The notes below the pieces were generated by a model. It made no database searches. It saw nothing but the letters and a program-made list of their open reading frames with translations, and was not told the origin of the DNA. From contig JAQICG010000231.1 of assembly GCA_027858635.1 (NCBI GenBank), positions 1-5,428 on the forward strand: a stretch of DNA of 5,428 nucleotides. The letters are read 5' to 3'. Positions 1 to 5,261 of this stretch are shown piece after piece. The translations under genes were made by a program, and so were the position numbers. This stretch comes from Gammaproteobacteria bacterium (GTDB taxonomy: Bacteria > Pseudomonadota > Gammaproteobacteria > SZUA-229). The first letter of the stretch is position 1; each line of letters begins with the position of its first letter.

Positions 1-1
1 G

Positions 2-94
2 CCGGCCCCCATGGTCAACGCGCTGCTACCACACTTGTACAAGTACGGCGTCGATCCAAAAATGATCCATTATGAGAGGTTTGATTTCCGGTGA
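2..94 (+). CDS. C-terminal end of a flavin/NAD(P)H oxidoreductase (5' partial)
   Basis: An open frame enters from the left edge and stops at TGA 92-94. The 30 residues read PAPMVNALLPHLYKYGV and then end in DPKMIHYERFDFR. This matches the end of the NAD-binding domain in the ferredoxin-NADP reductase superfamily, where a CGPxPM motif binds the nicotinamide side, a helix follows, and the chain closes with a 'GV...I.YE.F' strand. The expected Cys-Gly would lie just outside the window. Such proteins pass electrons from NAD(P)H through FAD to an iron-sulfur or heme partner. The stop overlaps the start of the cytochrome b5-like gene (TGATG), which suggests translational coupling and makes that heme protein a likely partner. 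The family call rests on a short tail, so the subfamily (ferric reductase-like, phenol hydroxylase reductase-like, other) cannot be told. Confidence 0.65.
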   Translation, partial: PAPMVNALLPHLYKYGVDPKMIHYERFDFR

Positions 95-462
95 TGCGTA
101 TCCTGTTTATCACCAGCACTCTGGTATTCTGGCTCGCCGTGGTCGGCTTCTGGGCCGCCGGTTTCTGGTTCACCGCGCCGATAGCGGAAAGTAACGGAGT
201 GTCGGCCGACCAACCCCGCTACACCCTCGCGGAACTGGCCGTGCACAACCAGGCCGATGACTGCTGGATGGCGATCAACGGTAGCGTCTACGACTTTACT
301 CAATACTTACCACAGCACCCGGCACCGCCGGCGATGATGCTGGACTGGTGCGGCAAGGAAGCCACGCGGGCATTTAACACCAAGACCAAAGGGCGGCCGC
401 ATTCCCCGTATGCGGCGCAGCTGTTATCGCAATATCGTATTGGTATGTTGGGTGAGAAATGA
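94..462 (+). CDS. Membrane-anchored cytochrome b5-like heme-binding protein
   Basis: This 122-residue protein opens with one hydrophobic segment (about residues 4-28, rich in Phe, Trp, Val and Ala), a membrane anchor or uncleaved signal. A cytochrome b5 fold follows from about residue 42 to the end: RYTLAELAVHN, then DDCWMAINGSVYDFTQYLPQHP, then CGKEATRAFNTK, then RPHSPYAAQLLSQYRIGMLG. The two axial heme ligands are probably His75 (in QHP) and His103 (in RPHSP). The usual HPGG motif is changed to HPAP. The family role is one-electron transfer; with the overlapping reductase gene upstream it likely takes electrons from NAD(P)H, with the heme domain probably outside the membrane. ATG 94 shares its A with the upstream TGA. 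GTG at 91 is an alternative start one codon earlier, and the AGAGG at 75-79 lies 11 bases before GTG and 14 before ATG. The final electron acceptor is unknown. Confidence 0.88.
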   Translation: MRILFITSTLVFWLAVVGFWAAGFWFTAPIAESNGVSADQPRYTLAELAVHNQADDCWMAINGSVYDFTQYLPQHPAPPAMMLDWCGKEATRAFNTKTKGRPHSPYAAQLLSQYRIGMLGEK

Positions 463-664
463 ACGTTATCGTGATTCACGTGATCGAGCGCGTGTAGCAG
501 TCTCTGCAACGCTACAACATCGAGCTTGCTGGCGCGCTCTGACCTAGAATTCTGTTCACTTCATCGAGATCACCTTTTGCGGCGAAATGGTGCAATCGTC
601 TTGAGCGCATACGGTTCATACAAACACGCAATTATTAACCTTCATAATAAGTCATAGCTTTATG

Positions 665-690
665 GGTAGTGGGTTCGCGCACCCACTACC
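665..690. repeat. Perfect 10-bp hairpin (REP-like or structural element)
   Basis: GGTAGTGGGT at 665-674 and ACCCACTACC at 681-690 are exact reverse complements around a six-base loop (TCGCGC). No T-run follows on either strand, so it is not a standard intrinsic terminator. Its position about 160 bases ahead of a REP-associated transposase remnant fits a dispersed REP-like palindrome, but one copy cannot prove that. Confidence 0.7.
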
Positions 691-744
691 TGCCATGTCG
701 TAAATTATTACGAAGATTTGATATTCTTACAAAGACCCAAACAT

Positions 745-770
745 GGATACCGGTCTGCGCCGGTATGACG
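745..770. repeat. REP-like palindrome of the 'GGAT-CCGG...CCGG-ATGACG' type
   Basis: ATACCGG at 747-753 pairs exactly with CCGGTAT at 760-766 around a TCTGCG loop, and the element is bounded by GG on the left and GACG on the right. It resembles a widespread proteobacterial dispersed palindrome (compare the Neisseria dRS3-like consensus of a GGATTCCC arm, a CTGCG loop and a GGGAATGACG arm). Its translation, TWIPVCAGMT, is the peptide such repeats typically yield in spurious gene calls. It lies just upstream of a transposase of the class thought to mobilise REP sequences. The link between the two is inferred. Confidence 0.65.
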
Positions 771-804
771 CATGGCGCTGTATTTCGCAGAACATGGTTA
801 AGGG

Positions 805-828
805 TTAAAGGGGACGCTACCCTTTTTT
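805..828. repeat. Left flank repeat of the RAYT remnant
   Basis: This sequence has the core AAAGGGGACGCTACCCTTTT and can itself fold (AAAGGG 807-812 with CCCTTT 820-825). Its reverse complement aligns with 1527-1549, on the far side of the transposase remnant, at 18 of 24 positions with one gap. The two copies therefore bracket the RAYT in opposite orientation, as expected for the recognition sequences or boundaries of such an element. Confidence 0.6.
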
Positions 829-853
829 ATGAAGCGTTTGCCATTATCGAGGG

Positions 854-1528
854 ATGCCAAGATTAGCCAGAATAGTTTTTTCGGGTGTGCCGCATCATGT
901 GACCCAGCGTAGCAACCGGCGGGGAAGACGTTTTTTTCAATGATGAGCATCGGAATCAGTATTTGGAATGGTTGGCGGAGTTATTGTCAACGCTATCACG
1001 TTGATGGTCCTGGCCTATTGCCTGATGACAAATCATGCCCATCTGGTGATGGTCCCCAGAGCGGAAACCAGACTCCAACAAGCGCTAAAGCCGTTACATA
1101 TGCGCTATGCGCAACGACTCAACCGGGAACGGGGCTGGAAAGGGCATGTCTGGCAAGGGTGGTATTTCTCATAGCTACTGGATGAGCGATACACCTGGAC
1201 GGCGATCCGCTATATCGAGCGCAATCCGGTATGGGCGAAGATGGCGAGAAAAGCGGAAAGATATCCCTGGTCGAGTGCCGCCGCACATTGCGGGTTGAAA
1301 ACAAACAGTGTACTAATAACAAAAGTCAGTTGGCAAAACAATTTCAAGTGATAGAAGACTGGTCAACCTGGCTGGCGGAGGGCGAGCAAACGGAGGAACG
1401 CATGAACCTGAGACAGAAGGTAGAAAGGCTTGCCTTGTGGTGCGGAATCATTCATTCGTAAACTGGAACAACGGGTAGGGCGTAGCTTGACAATCAGACC
1501 GCAGAGTCGACCCGAAAATGAGACTTAA
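854..1528 (+). pseudogene. Decayed REP-associated tyrosine transposase (RAYT, Y1/HUH family)
   Basis: This remnant of about 225 codons is rebuilt across three frames. It starts with ATG 854 (MPRLARIVFSGVPHHVTQRS) and runs to FFQ, where a seven-T run (931-937) shifts the frame; removing one T restores NDEHRNQYLEWLAELL. Around 985-1005 two further shifts lead through QRYHVD into VLAYCLMTNHAHLVMVPRAE. This contains the HUH metal-binding motif His-Ala-His (codons 1034-1042). LHMRYAQRLNRERGW follows, with a candidate nucleophile Tyr, then GHVWQGWYFS, where the usual Gly-Arg-Tyr is Gly-Trp-Tyr. A TAG at 1172-1174 interrupts, but the same frame continues with LDERYTWTAIRYIERNPVWA and YPWSSAAAHCGL. 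Another shift near 1320-1340 gives FQVIEDWSTWLAEGEQTEER, and a last one near 1427 gives GLPCGAESFIRKLEQRVGRS, ending at TAA 1526-1528. Family members nick single-stranded DNA at REP hairpins. With at least five frame breaks and a stop, this copy is inactive. Confidence 0.88.
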
Positions 1529-1549
1529 TAAAGATAGAGCCCCCTTTTA
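1527..1549. repeat. Right flank repeat of the RAYT remnant (inverted relative to the left copy)
   Basis: The core AAAGATAGAGCCCCCTTTT lies directly at the end of the transposase remnant and overlaps its stop codon. It aligns with the reverse complement of 805-828 at 18 of 24 positions with one gap, and keeps the CCCCTTT end and the TAG-G centre. The mismatches agree with the age suggested by the broken transposase frame. Confidence 0.55.
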
Positions 1550-1724
1550 TGGCCGGTCGCTTTCATCTGCGCCACTGGTGGCCGCACAGCCTGGCTGCCA
1601 GTGCGACCTTACGATGCCTCCGGCTGGCAGCGCGCACCCACCTCTCGCCGCTACCGGCCGCGCTGGCTCGAACCTCGCAGCGGTGATTGACTGACCTTCA
1701 GCCAGCAGATCCAGGAAACAAGGC
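1550..1724. other. Intergenic stretch, no supported gene
   Basis: This GC-rich sequence lies between the transposase remnant and the vapBC promoter. It has an inverted pair, CTGCCAG and CTGGCAG, near 1595-1630, but no recognisable protein on either strand. A long minus-strand frame spanning 1547-1945 crosses the vapB gene in antisense and shows no family resemblance, so it is not called. Confidence 0.5.
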
Positions 1725-1764
1725 ACGACAAATGTCATCATGTGATGCATTATTTGATGCATCA
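1725..1764 (+). promoter_or_regulatory. vapBC promoter/operator with palindromic VapB(C) site
   Basis: TGATGCAT at 1743-1750 and ATGCATCA at 1757-1764 form a perfect 8-bp inverted repeat with a six-base spacer. The same TGATGCAT word also recurs as a direct repeat at 1755-1762, and a further small palindrome (ATCA-TG-TGAT) sits at 1737-1746. A possible promoter overlaps it: ACGACA (1725-1730) and CATTAT (1748-1753), 17 bases apart, each matching consensus at four of six positions. Paired palindromes over the promoter are typical of VapB antitoxins, which with the toxin repress their own operon. The operator is clear; the promoter boxes are tentative. Confidence 0.65.
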
Positions 1765-1786
1765 TTAACTCGTGGGAGGCAGAGCC

Positions 1787-1984
1787 ATGCGTACAACCCT
1801 GAACATTGACGACCAGTTGCTGGCGGAGGCTCAGCGTATCTGTGGCGTGACCGAAAAAGCGGCGCTGGTGCGCGAAGGGCTGCGGGCCCTGATTGAGCGT
1901 GAGAGCGCCCGCCGCCTGGCCAGGCTGGGCGGCAGTGAGCCGCAACTGGAGTCCATCCCCCGCCGACGCTCGAATAACAAGTGA
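1787..1984 (+). CDS. vapB: VapB-family antitoxin (ribbon-helix-helix)
   Basis: This 65-residue protein begins MRTTLNIDDQLLAEAQRICG, the standard start of VapB antitoxins of the ribbon-helix-helix type. A DNA-contacting strand (RTTLNI, residues 2-7) is followed by helix 1 (about 8-18) and helix 2 (about 22-41, TEKAALVREGLRALIERES). The C-terminal tail, RLARLGGSEPQLESIPRRR, is the part that in this family wraps and inhibits the toxin. ATG 1787 is chosen because GGGAGG (1773-1778) lies at a good distance and the family begins there; the in-frame GTG at 1772 overlaps that ribosome site. Its stop overlaps the vapC start, which is normal for the pair. It likely represses the operon through the palindrome at 1743-1764. 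Confidence 0.92.
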   Translation: MRTTLNIDDQLLAEAQRICGVTEKAALVREGLRALIERESARRLARLGGSEPQLESIPRRRSNNK

Positions 1985-2469
1985 TCCTGGTCGATACCTC
2001 GGTCTGGGTCGATCACTTGCGGTCAGGCGACGAGGATCTTGCCATGCTACTTAGCAGTCAGGTGCTGATGCACCCGTTCATATTGGGCGAGCTGGTCTGC
2101 GACAACCTGCGCCAGCGGGTGAACGTGCTGGCTCTACTCAAGAATCTACCCCAGGCCATCGTCGCCCGCGACGAAGAGGTGCTGCTCTTTATCGAGCGCC
2201 ACGCGTTGATGAGCAGGGGCATCGGTTATGTGGACGCGCAACTGCTGGCTACCGTGGTGCTGGATGGCGGGGCACGATTGTGGACCCGTGACAAGCGCTT
2301 GCATGTACTGGCAGTAACGCTGGGGATGGCGTATGCACCGTATGGATGCATTAGCCAGCTCGCCGCTCTCCACCCGAACCCCGGCCTTAACCCGCATTTA
2401 TCACCGGGCGGACAAGGGCGGAAACAGTGTGTCATCGCTTCATCCCATGATAGCTGTAGCAACGGATGA
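1981..2469 (+). CDS. vapC: VapC-family toxin ribonuclease (PIN domain) with an unusual C-terminal extension
   Basis: The protein begins at GTG 1981, overlapping the vapB stop by four bases. The PIN-domain acidic residues are all present: Asp5 (MILVDTSVWVDHL), Glu37 (FILGELV), Asp85 (GIGYVDAQLLA) and Asp104 (LWTRDKRL). VapC toxins are Mg-dependent endoribonucleases that cleave tRNA or rRNA, and are held inactive by VapB. The fold ends at about residue 120 (VTLGMAYAP), where relatives usually stop. Here the frame continues for about 42 residues of Pro/Gly/Ser-rich, non-PIN-like sequence to TGA 2467-2469. That tail most likely reflects loss of the original stop, perhaps by insertion or recombination, so the toxin may have changed activity or stability. 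The catalytic set is intact, so I call it a gene and not a pseudogene. Confidence 0.88.
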   Translation: MILVDTSVWVDHLRSGDEDLAMLLSSQVLMHPFILGELVCDNLRQRVNVLALLKNLPQAIVARDEEVLLFIERHALMSRGIGYVDAQLLATVVLDGGARLWTRDKRLHVLAVTLGMAYAPYGCISQLAALHPNPGLNPHLSPGGQGRKQCVIASSHDSCSNG

Positions 2470-2697
2470 TGTTGTCGACCGGTATGGCGATGAATCGGTA
2501 CATAGATACCAAACTACTGGTGAACGGCCACATCGATTGACAGGACAGCGGTGGAACAACGAATTCAAGTTTGCTCCATCTAAAGGCTGCATCTATCATT
2601 CATGCACTTATATCAATTGAGGTAATTATTGAAACCAGCACTTTCCGGTTCTGCTCAGAGCACGTAAAATCAGGGAAATTCGACAGGCAAGTCAACC
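2470..2697. other. Intergenic region before the helicase gene
   Basis: This stretch is more AT-rich than its neighbours in its right half. I see no gene; the frame open from 2333 to 2620 overlaps the vapC tail and has no family features. TAAAAT at 2665-2670 is a fair -10 box for the helicase, but no good -35 lies at the right distance. A weak ribosome site (ACAGG, 2683-2687) precedes ATG 2698 by 10 bases. Confidence 0.5.
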
Positions 2698-5139
2698 ATG
2701 CAGATTAAAACATTCGCTACGCACAATCCCGAACTGCAACTGGCGCAGGATTTTGTCCAGTACACCCGGCACAATATTTTCCTGACCGGCAAGGCCGGTA
2801 CCGGCAAGACCACGTTTTTGCACAGTCTCAGACACCACACGCCCAAGCGCATGATCGTCACCGCGCCCACCGGCGTGGCCGCCATCAACGCTGGCGGCGT
2901 CACCCTGCATTCGTTTTTTCAACTGCCGTTCGGCCCCTTTGTGCCGGGCAGTGACCTGCCGCAGCGAAAATTCAACAAGGAAAAGACCAACATCATCAAA
3001 GGCCTCGATCTGCTGGTGATCGATGAAATCAGCATGGTGCGCGCCGATTTACTGGATGGTGTCGATGCGGTGTTGCGCCGCTACAAACATCGCCATCTTC
3101 CCTTCGGCGGCGTGCAGTTGTTGATGATCGGCGATCTGCATCAGCTGTCGCCGGTGATCAAGGATGACGAATGGCAGTTGCTCCGGCCACATTACACCTC
3201 TGGTTATTTCTTCAGCAGCCATGCGCTGCAACAGACCAACATGATCAGCATCGAACTGAAACAGATTTACCGCCAGTCTGATGCTGCTTTCATCGCCTTG
3301 CTGAACCGGGTGCGCGACAACCGGCTGGACGAGGCCACGCTGCAAGCCCTGAACAAGCGCTATCGGCCGGATTTCCAACCCGGTGAGAAAGATAACTACA
3401 TCACCCTCACCACTCACAACCGCAAGGCCGACCAGATCAATGAACGGCAACTTCAGGCTCTGGCGTCAAAGCCCTTCAGCTTTGCGGCACGCATCGAAGG
3501 CGATTACCCGGCATACAACTACCCGACCGCAGAACAGCTCATCTTAAAAAAAGGCGCGCAGGTGATGTTCGTGCGCAACGACGGTTCCGCGGAAAAGCGC
3601 TACTTCAACGGCAAGATCGGCAAAATCATTCGCCTCGATCAGGAGCGCATCATCGTAAAGTGCCCCGATGACGAGCTGGAAATTCCAGTGGAGCCGGTGA
3701 GCTGGGAAAACATCAAATACCCTCTGGATGAAAAAACCAAAGCCATCACCGAAGCGGTGATCGGTCGCTTCACCCAGTTTCCGTTACGCCCGGCCTGGGC
3801 CATCACCATTCACAAAAGCCAGGGCCTGACCTTCGAGCGCGCCGTCATTGATGCACAGGACGCGTTTTCCCACGGCCAGGTGTATGTCGCCCTGAGCCGC
3901 TGCAAGACCTTCGAAGGCATGGTGCTGAGCTCGCCGCTGTCGCAGAGCGCGGTGAAAACCGACGCCACGGTGGCGCAATTCGTCGACAACGCCAGCCGCA
4001 ATCCGCCGACACAGCAACAATTGACCGGCGCCCGAATGCTCTATCAACAACAATTGCTGCTGGAGTGTTTCGATTTTCAACCCCTGGCGTCCGGCCTGAA
4101 ACATCTCGGCAAACAATTGCGCGATCACGGCGAGCTTGTACAAAGCACGGCGATTGCAAGCAGCGAGGCAATCGAAAAACAAAGCATCGACGATATCATC
4201 ATCGTTGCCGATAAATTCCGGCGGCAACTGCAATCGTTATTCGCACACAACACCCTGCCGGAAGACGATGCGCATATACAGCAACGTGTGCAAAAAGCAG
4301 CTGCTTACTTCACCGACAAACTGCAATCCGGTTTGAGCAAGTGGACTTCCGCCTTTGGTTTTGATACCGACAACAAGGAGATCAGAAAGCAGATCAACCA
4401 GGCACTCGAAACCTTGCGGCATCAGCTCGCAGTCAAAACCCATGCACTGCAAAGCTGCCGCGAGGGTTTTGCCACTGGCGCCTACCTGAATGCGCTGGCC
4501 CATGCCGAAATCGATTTCGATTCACAACCGTCCGCAAAAAAACACGCGGTCGAAGTCAGCGCCGCAGACGTGCAACACCCGCAACTGTTGCAGGCGCTGA
4601 AAGCCTGGCGCGCCCAACAGGCGACCGAAGAACAGGTGGAACATTACCGTATCCTGCACCAGCGGGTTTTACTGCAAATCGCCGCGCAGTTGCCGGACAC
4701 ACAACATGCGCTGCGACAAATCAAGGGCGTGGGCAAGGCCACGGTGGAGAATTACGGTGCCCAAATCACCACCATCGTCAGCGATTATTGCCGTGACCAT
4801 GCCATTGAACCGCAACAGTCGCCTGCTGAACCCGTTACGAACAACGCAGTGAAAAAAGATACCAGACACATCAGCTATGAACTTTTTTTGCAGGGAAACG
4901 GTATACAGGAGATCGCCGACACCCGAGGACTGGTCAGGAACACCATCGAGGGCCACCTCGCCCACTTCGTGGGCCTGAGCGAACTCGACATCAACGACCT
5001 CGTACCACAGGAAAAAATCACGCTTATCAAACAGGCGGCAAAGGAAAAAGGCCGGCAAAGCCTGGGCCTGCTCAAGGAGCACCTGGGGGAGACCTGTTCC
5101 TATGGCGAGATCCGGCTGGTGCTGGAATCTTTGCGTTAG
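2698..5139 (+). CDS. PIF1-like superfamily 1B DNA helicase with HRDC and C-terminal helix-turn-helix domains
   Basis: This intact 813-residue protein probably unwinds DNA 5'-to-3' using ATP in the cytoplasm. The motor fills residues 10-430: Walker A GKAGTGKTT (31-39), motif Ia APTGVAA (56-62), Walker B LLVIDEISM (105-113), motif III LLMIGDLHQLSPV (141-153), the PIF1-type LKQIYRQSD (187-195), WAITIHKSQGLTFERAVID (367-385), and motif VI QVYVALSRCK (394-403). A long helical linker (about 435-620) has no domain I recognise. Next is an HRDC domain (about 627-700), with KAWRAQQA and the helix-hairpin-like IKGVGKATVENYG. Last is a helix-turn-helix domain (about 722-813) with SYELFLQGNGIQEIADTRGL and TIEGHLAHF, as in the HTH_40 family found at the end of RecQ-type helicases. 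Both added domains likely help bind DNA or structured substrates. The neighbouring Wadjet-like gene raises a defence or plasmid-related role, but a general repair role fits equally well. Confidence 0.9.
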   Translation: MQIKTFATHNPELQLAQDFVQYTRHNIFLTGKAGTGKTTFLHSLRHHTPKRMIVTAPTGVAAINAGGVTLHSFFQLPFGPFVPGSDLPQRKFNKEKTNIIKGLDLLVIDEISMVRADLLDGVDAVLRRYKHRHLPFGGVQLLMIGDLHQLSPVIKDDEWQLLRPHYTSGYFFSSHALQQTNMISIELKQIYRQSDAAFIALLNRVRDNRLDEATLQALNKRYRPDFQPGEKDNYITLTTHNRKADQINERQLQALASKPFSFAARIEGDYPAYNYPTAEQLILKKGAQVMFVRNDGSAEKRYFNGKIGKIIRLDQERIIVKCPDDELEIPVEPVSWENIKYPLDEKTKAITEAVIGRFTQFPLRPAWAITIHKSQGLTFERAVIDAQDAFSHGQVYVALSRCKTFEGMVLSSPLSQSAVKTDATVAQFVDNASRNPPTQQQLTGARMLYQQQLLLECFDFQPLASGLKHLGKQLRDHGELVQSTAIASSEAIEKQSIDDIIIVADKFRRQLQSLFAHNTLPEDDAHIQQRVQKAAAYFTDKLQSGLSKWTSAFGFDTDNKEIRKQINQALETLRHQLAVKTHALQSCREGFATGAYLNALAHAEIDFDSQPSAKKHAVEVSAADVQHPQLLQALKAWRAQQATEEQVEHYRILHQRVLLQIAAQLPDTQHALRQIKGVGKATVENYGAQITTIVSDYCRDHAIEPQQSPAEPVTNNAVKKDTRHISYELFLQGNGIQEIADTRGLVRNTIEGHLAHFVGLSELDINDLVPQEKITLIKQAAKEKGRQSLGLLKEHLGETCSYGEIRLVLESLR

Positions 5140-5189
5140 TATCGCTGGGCTACGCACTGCCGTTGCGAGAGAGTCGAGATGCCGCCGCT

Positions 5190-5223
5190 TTGTCTCACAT
5201 CTTGTGATCGGCTATGCTATAAG
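5190..5223 (+). promoter_or_regulatory. Candidate promoter for the DUF3375/jetA gene
   Basis: TTGTCT (5190-5195) and TATGCT (5213-5218) are 17 bases apart, each matching the sigma-70 consensus at four of six positions. An alternative -10 box, TATAAG (5218-5223), matches at five of six with CTCACA (5194-5199) 18 bases upstream. This suggests the gene can be transcribed separately from the helicase. No hairpin terminator is visible between them, so read-through is also possible. Confidence 0.4.
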
Positions 5224-5261
5224 CCTCACTCAACCGGCTCAAATTGTCTGATTACAAATTT

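Larger units (their letters stand above)
463..853. other. Intergenic region without an intact gene
   Basis: This stretch of about 390 bases lies between the cytochrome b5-like gene and the transposase remnant. It holds the hairpin at 665-690, the REP-like palindrome at 745-770 and the left flank repeat at 805-828, listed separately. Its left part contains only weak inverted repeats (TGTAGC at 493-498 with GCTACA at 511-516; GAGCGCG at 485-491 with CGCGCTC at 533-539), and no T-rich tail marks a clear terminator. The AT-rich stretch around 625-665 could hold a promoter, but I cannot place convincing boxes. The frame open from 669 to 866 is not considered a gene because it is made of the repeats themselves. 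Confidence 0.6.

Noticed and set aside
665..690. Hairpin considered as an intrinsic terminator for the cytochrome b5 operon
   Set aside because: The stem is strong, but neither side has the T-rich tail needed, and it lies about 200 bases past the stop codon.
669..866. A 65-residue + strand open frame
   Set aside because: It is built from the hairpin at 665-690, the palindrome at 745-770 (giving WIPVCAGMT) and the left flank repeat, and it overlaps the true transposase start in another frame; no ribosome site precedes it.
940..1461. Several separate + strand open frames (940-1185, 968-1174, 1107-1298, 1231-1461)
   Set aside because: They are either fragments of one frameshifted RAYT (968-1174 and part of 1231-1461) or its out-of-frame shadows; none is an independent gene.
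463..1786. CRISPR array or tRNA gene in the non-coding stretch
   Set aside because: There are no regularly spaced direct repeats and no cloverleaf or TTCGA-type arm with a matching acceptor stem was seen.
1547..1945. A 132-residue minus-strand open frame
   Set aside because: It runs antisense through the vapBC operator and most of vapB, resembles no family I know, and its length is explained by GC-rich codon bias of the opposite strand.
2333..2620. A 95-residue + strand open frame overlapping the vapC end
   Set aside because: It has no ribosome site, no recognisable domain, and starts inside vapC; it is better explained as chance reading through a repeat-like stretch.
3784..4233. A 149-residue minus-strand open frame inside the helicase gene
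   Set aside because: It is fully antisense to conserved helicase motifs V-VI, with no promoter or ribosome site visible; it is a codon-bias shadow.
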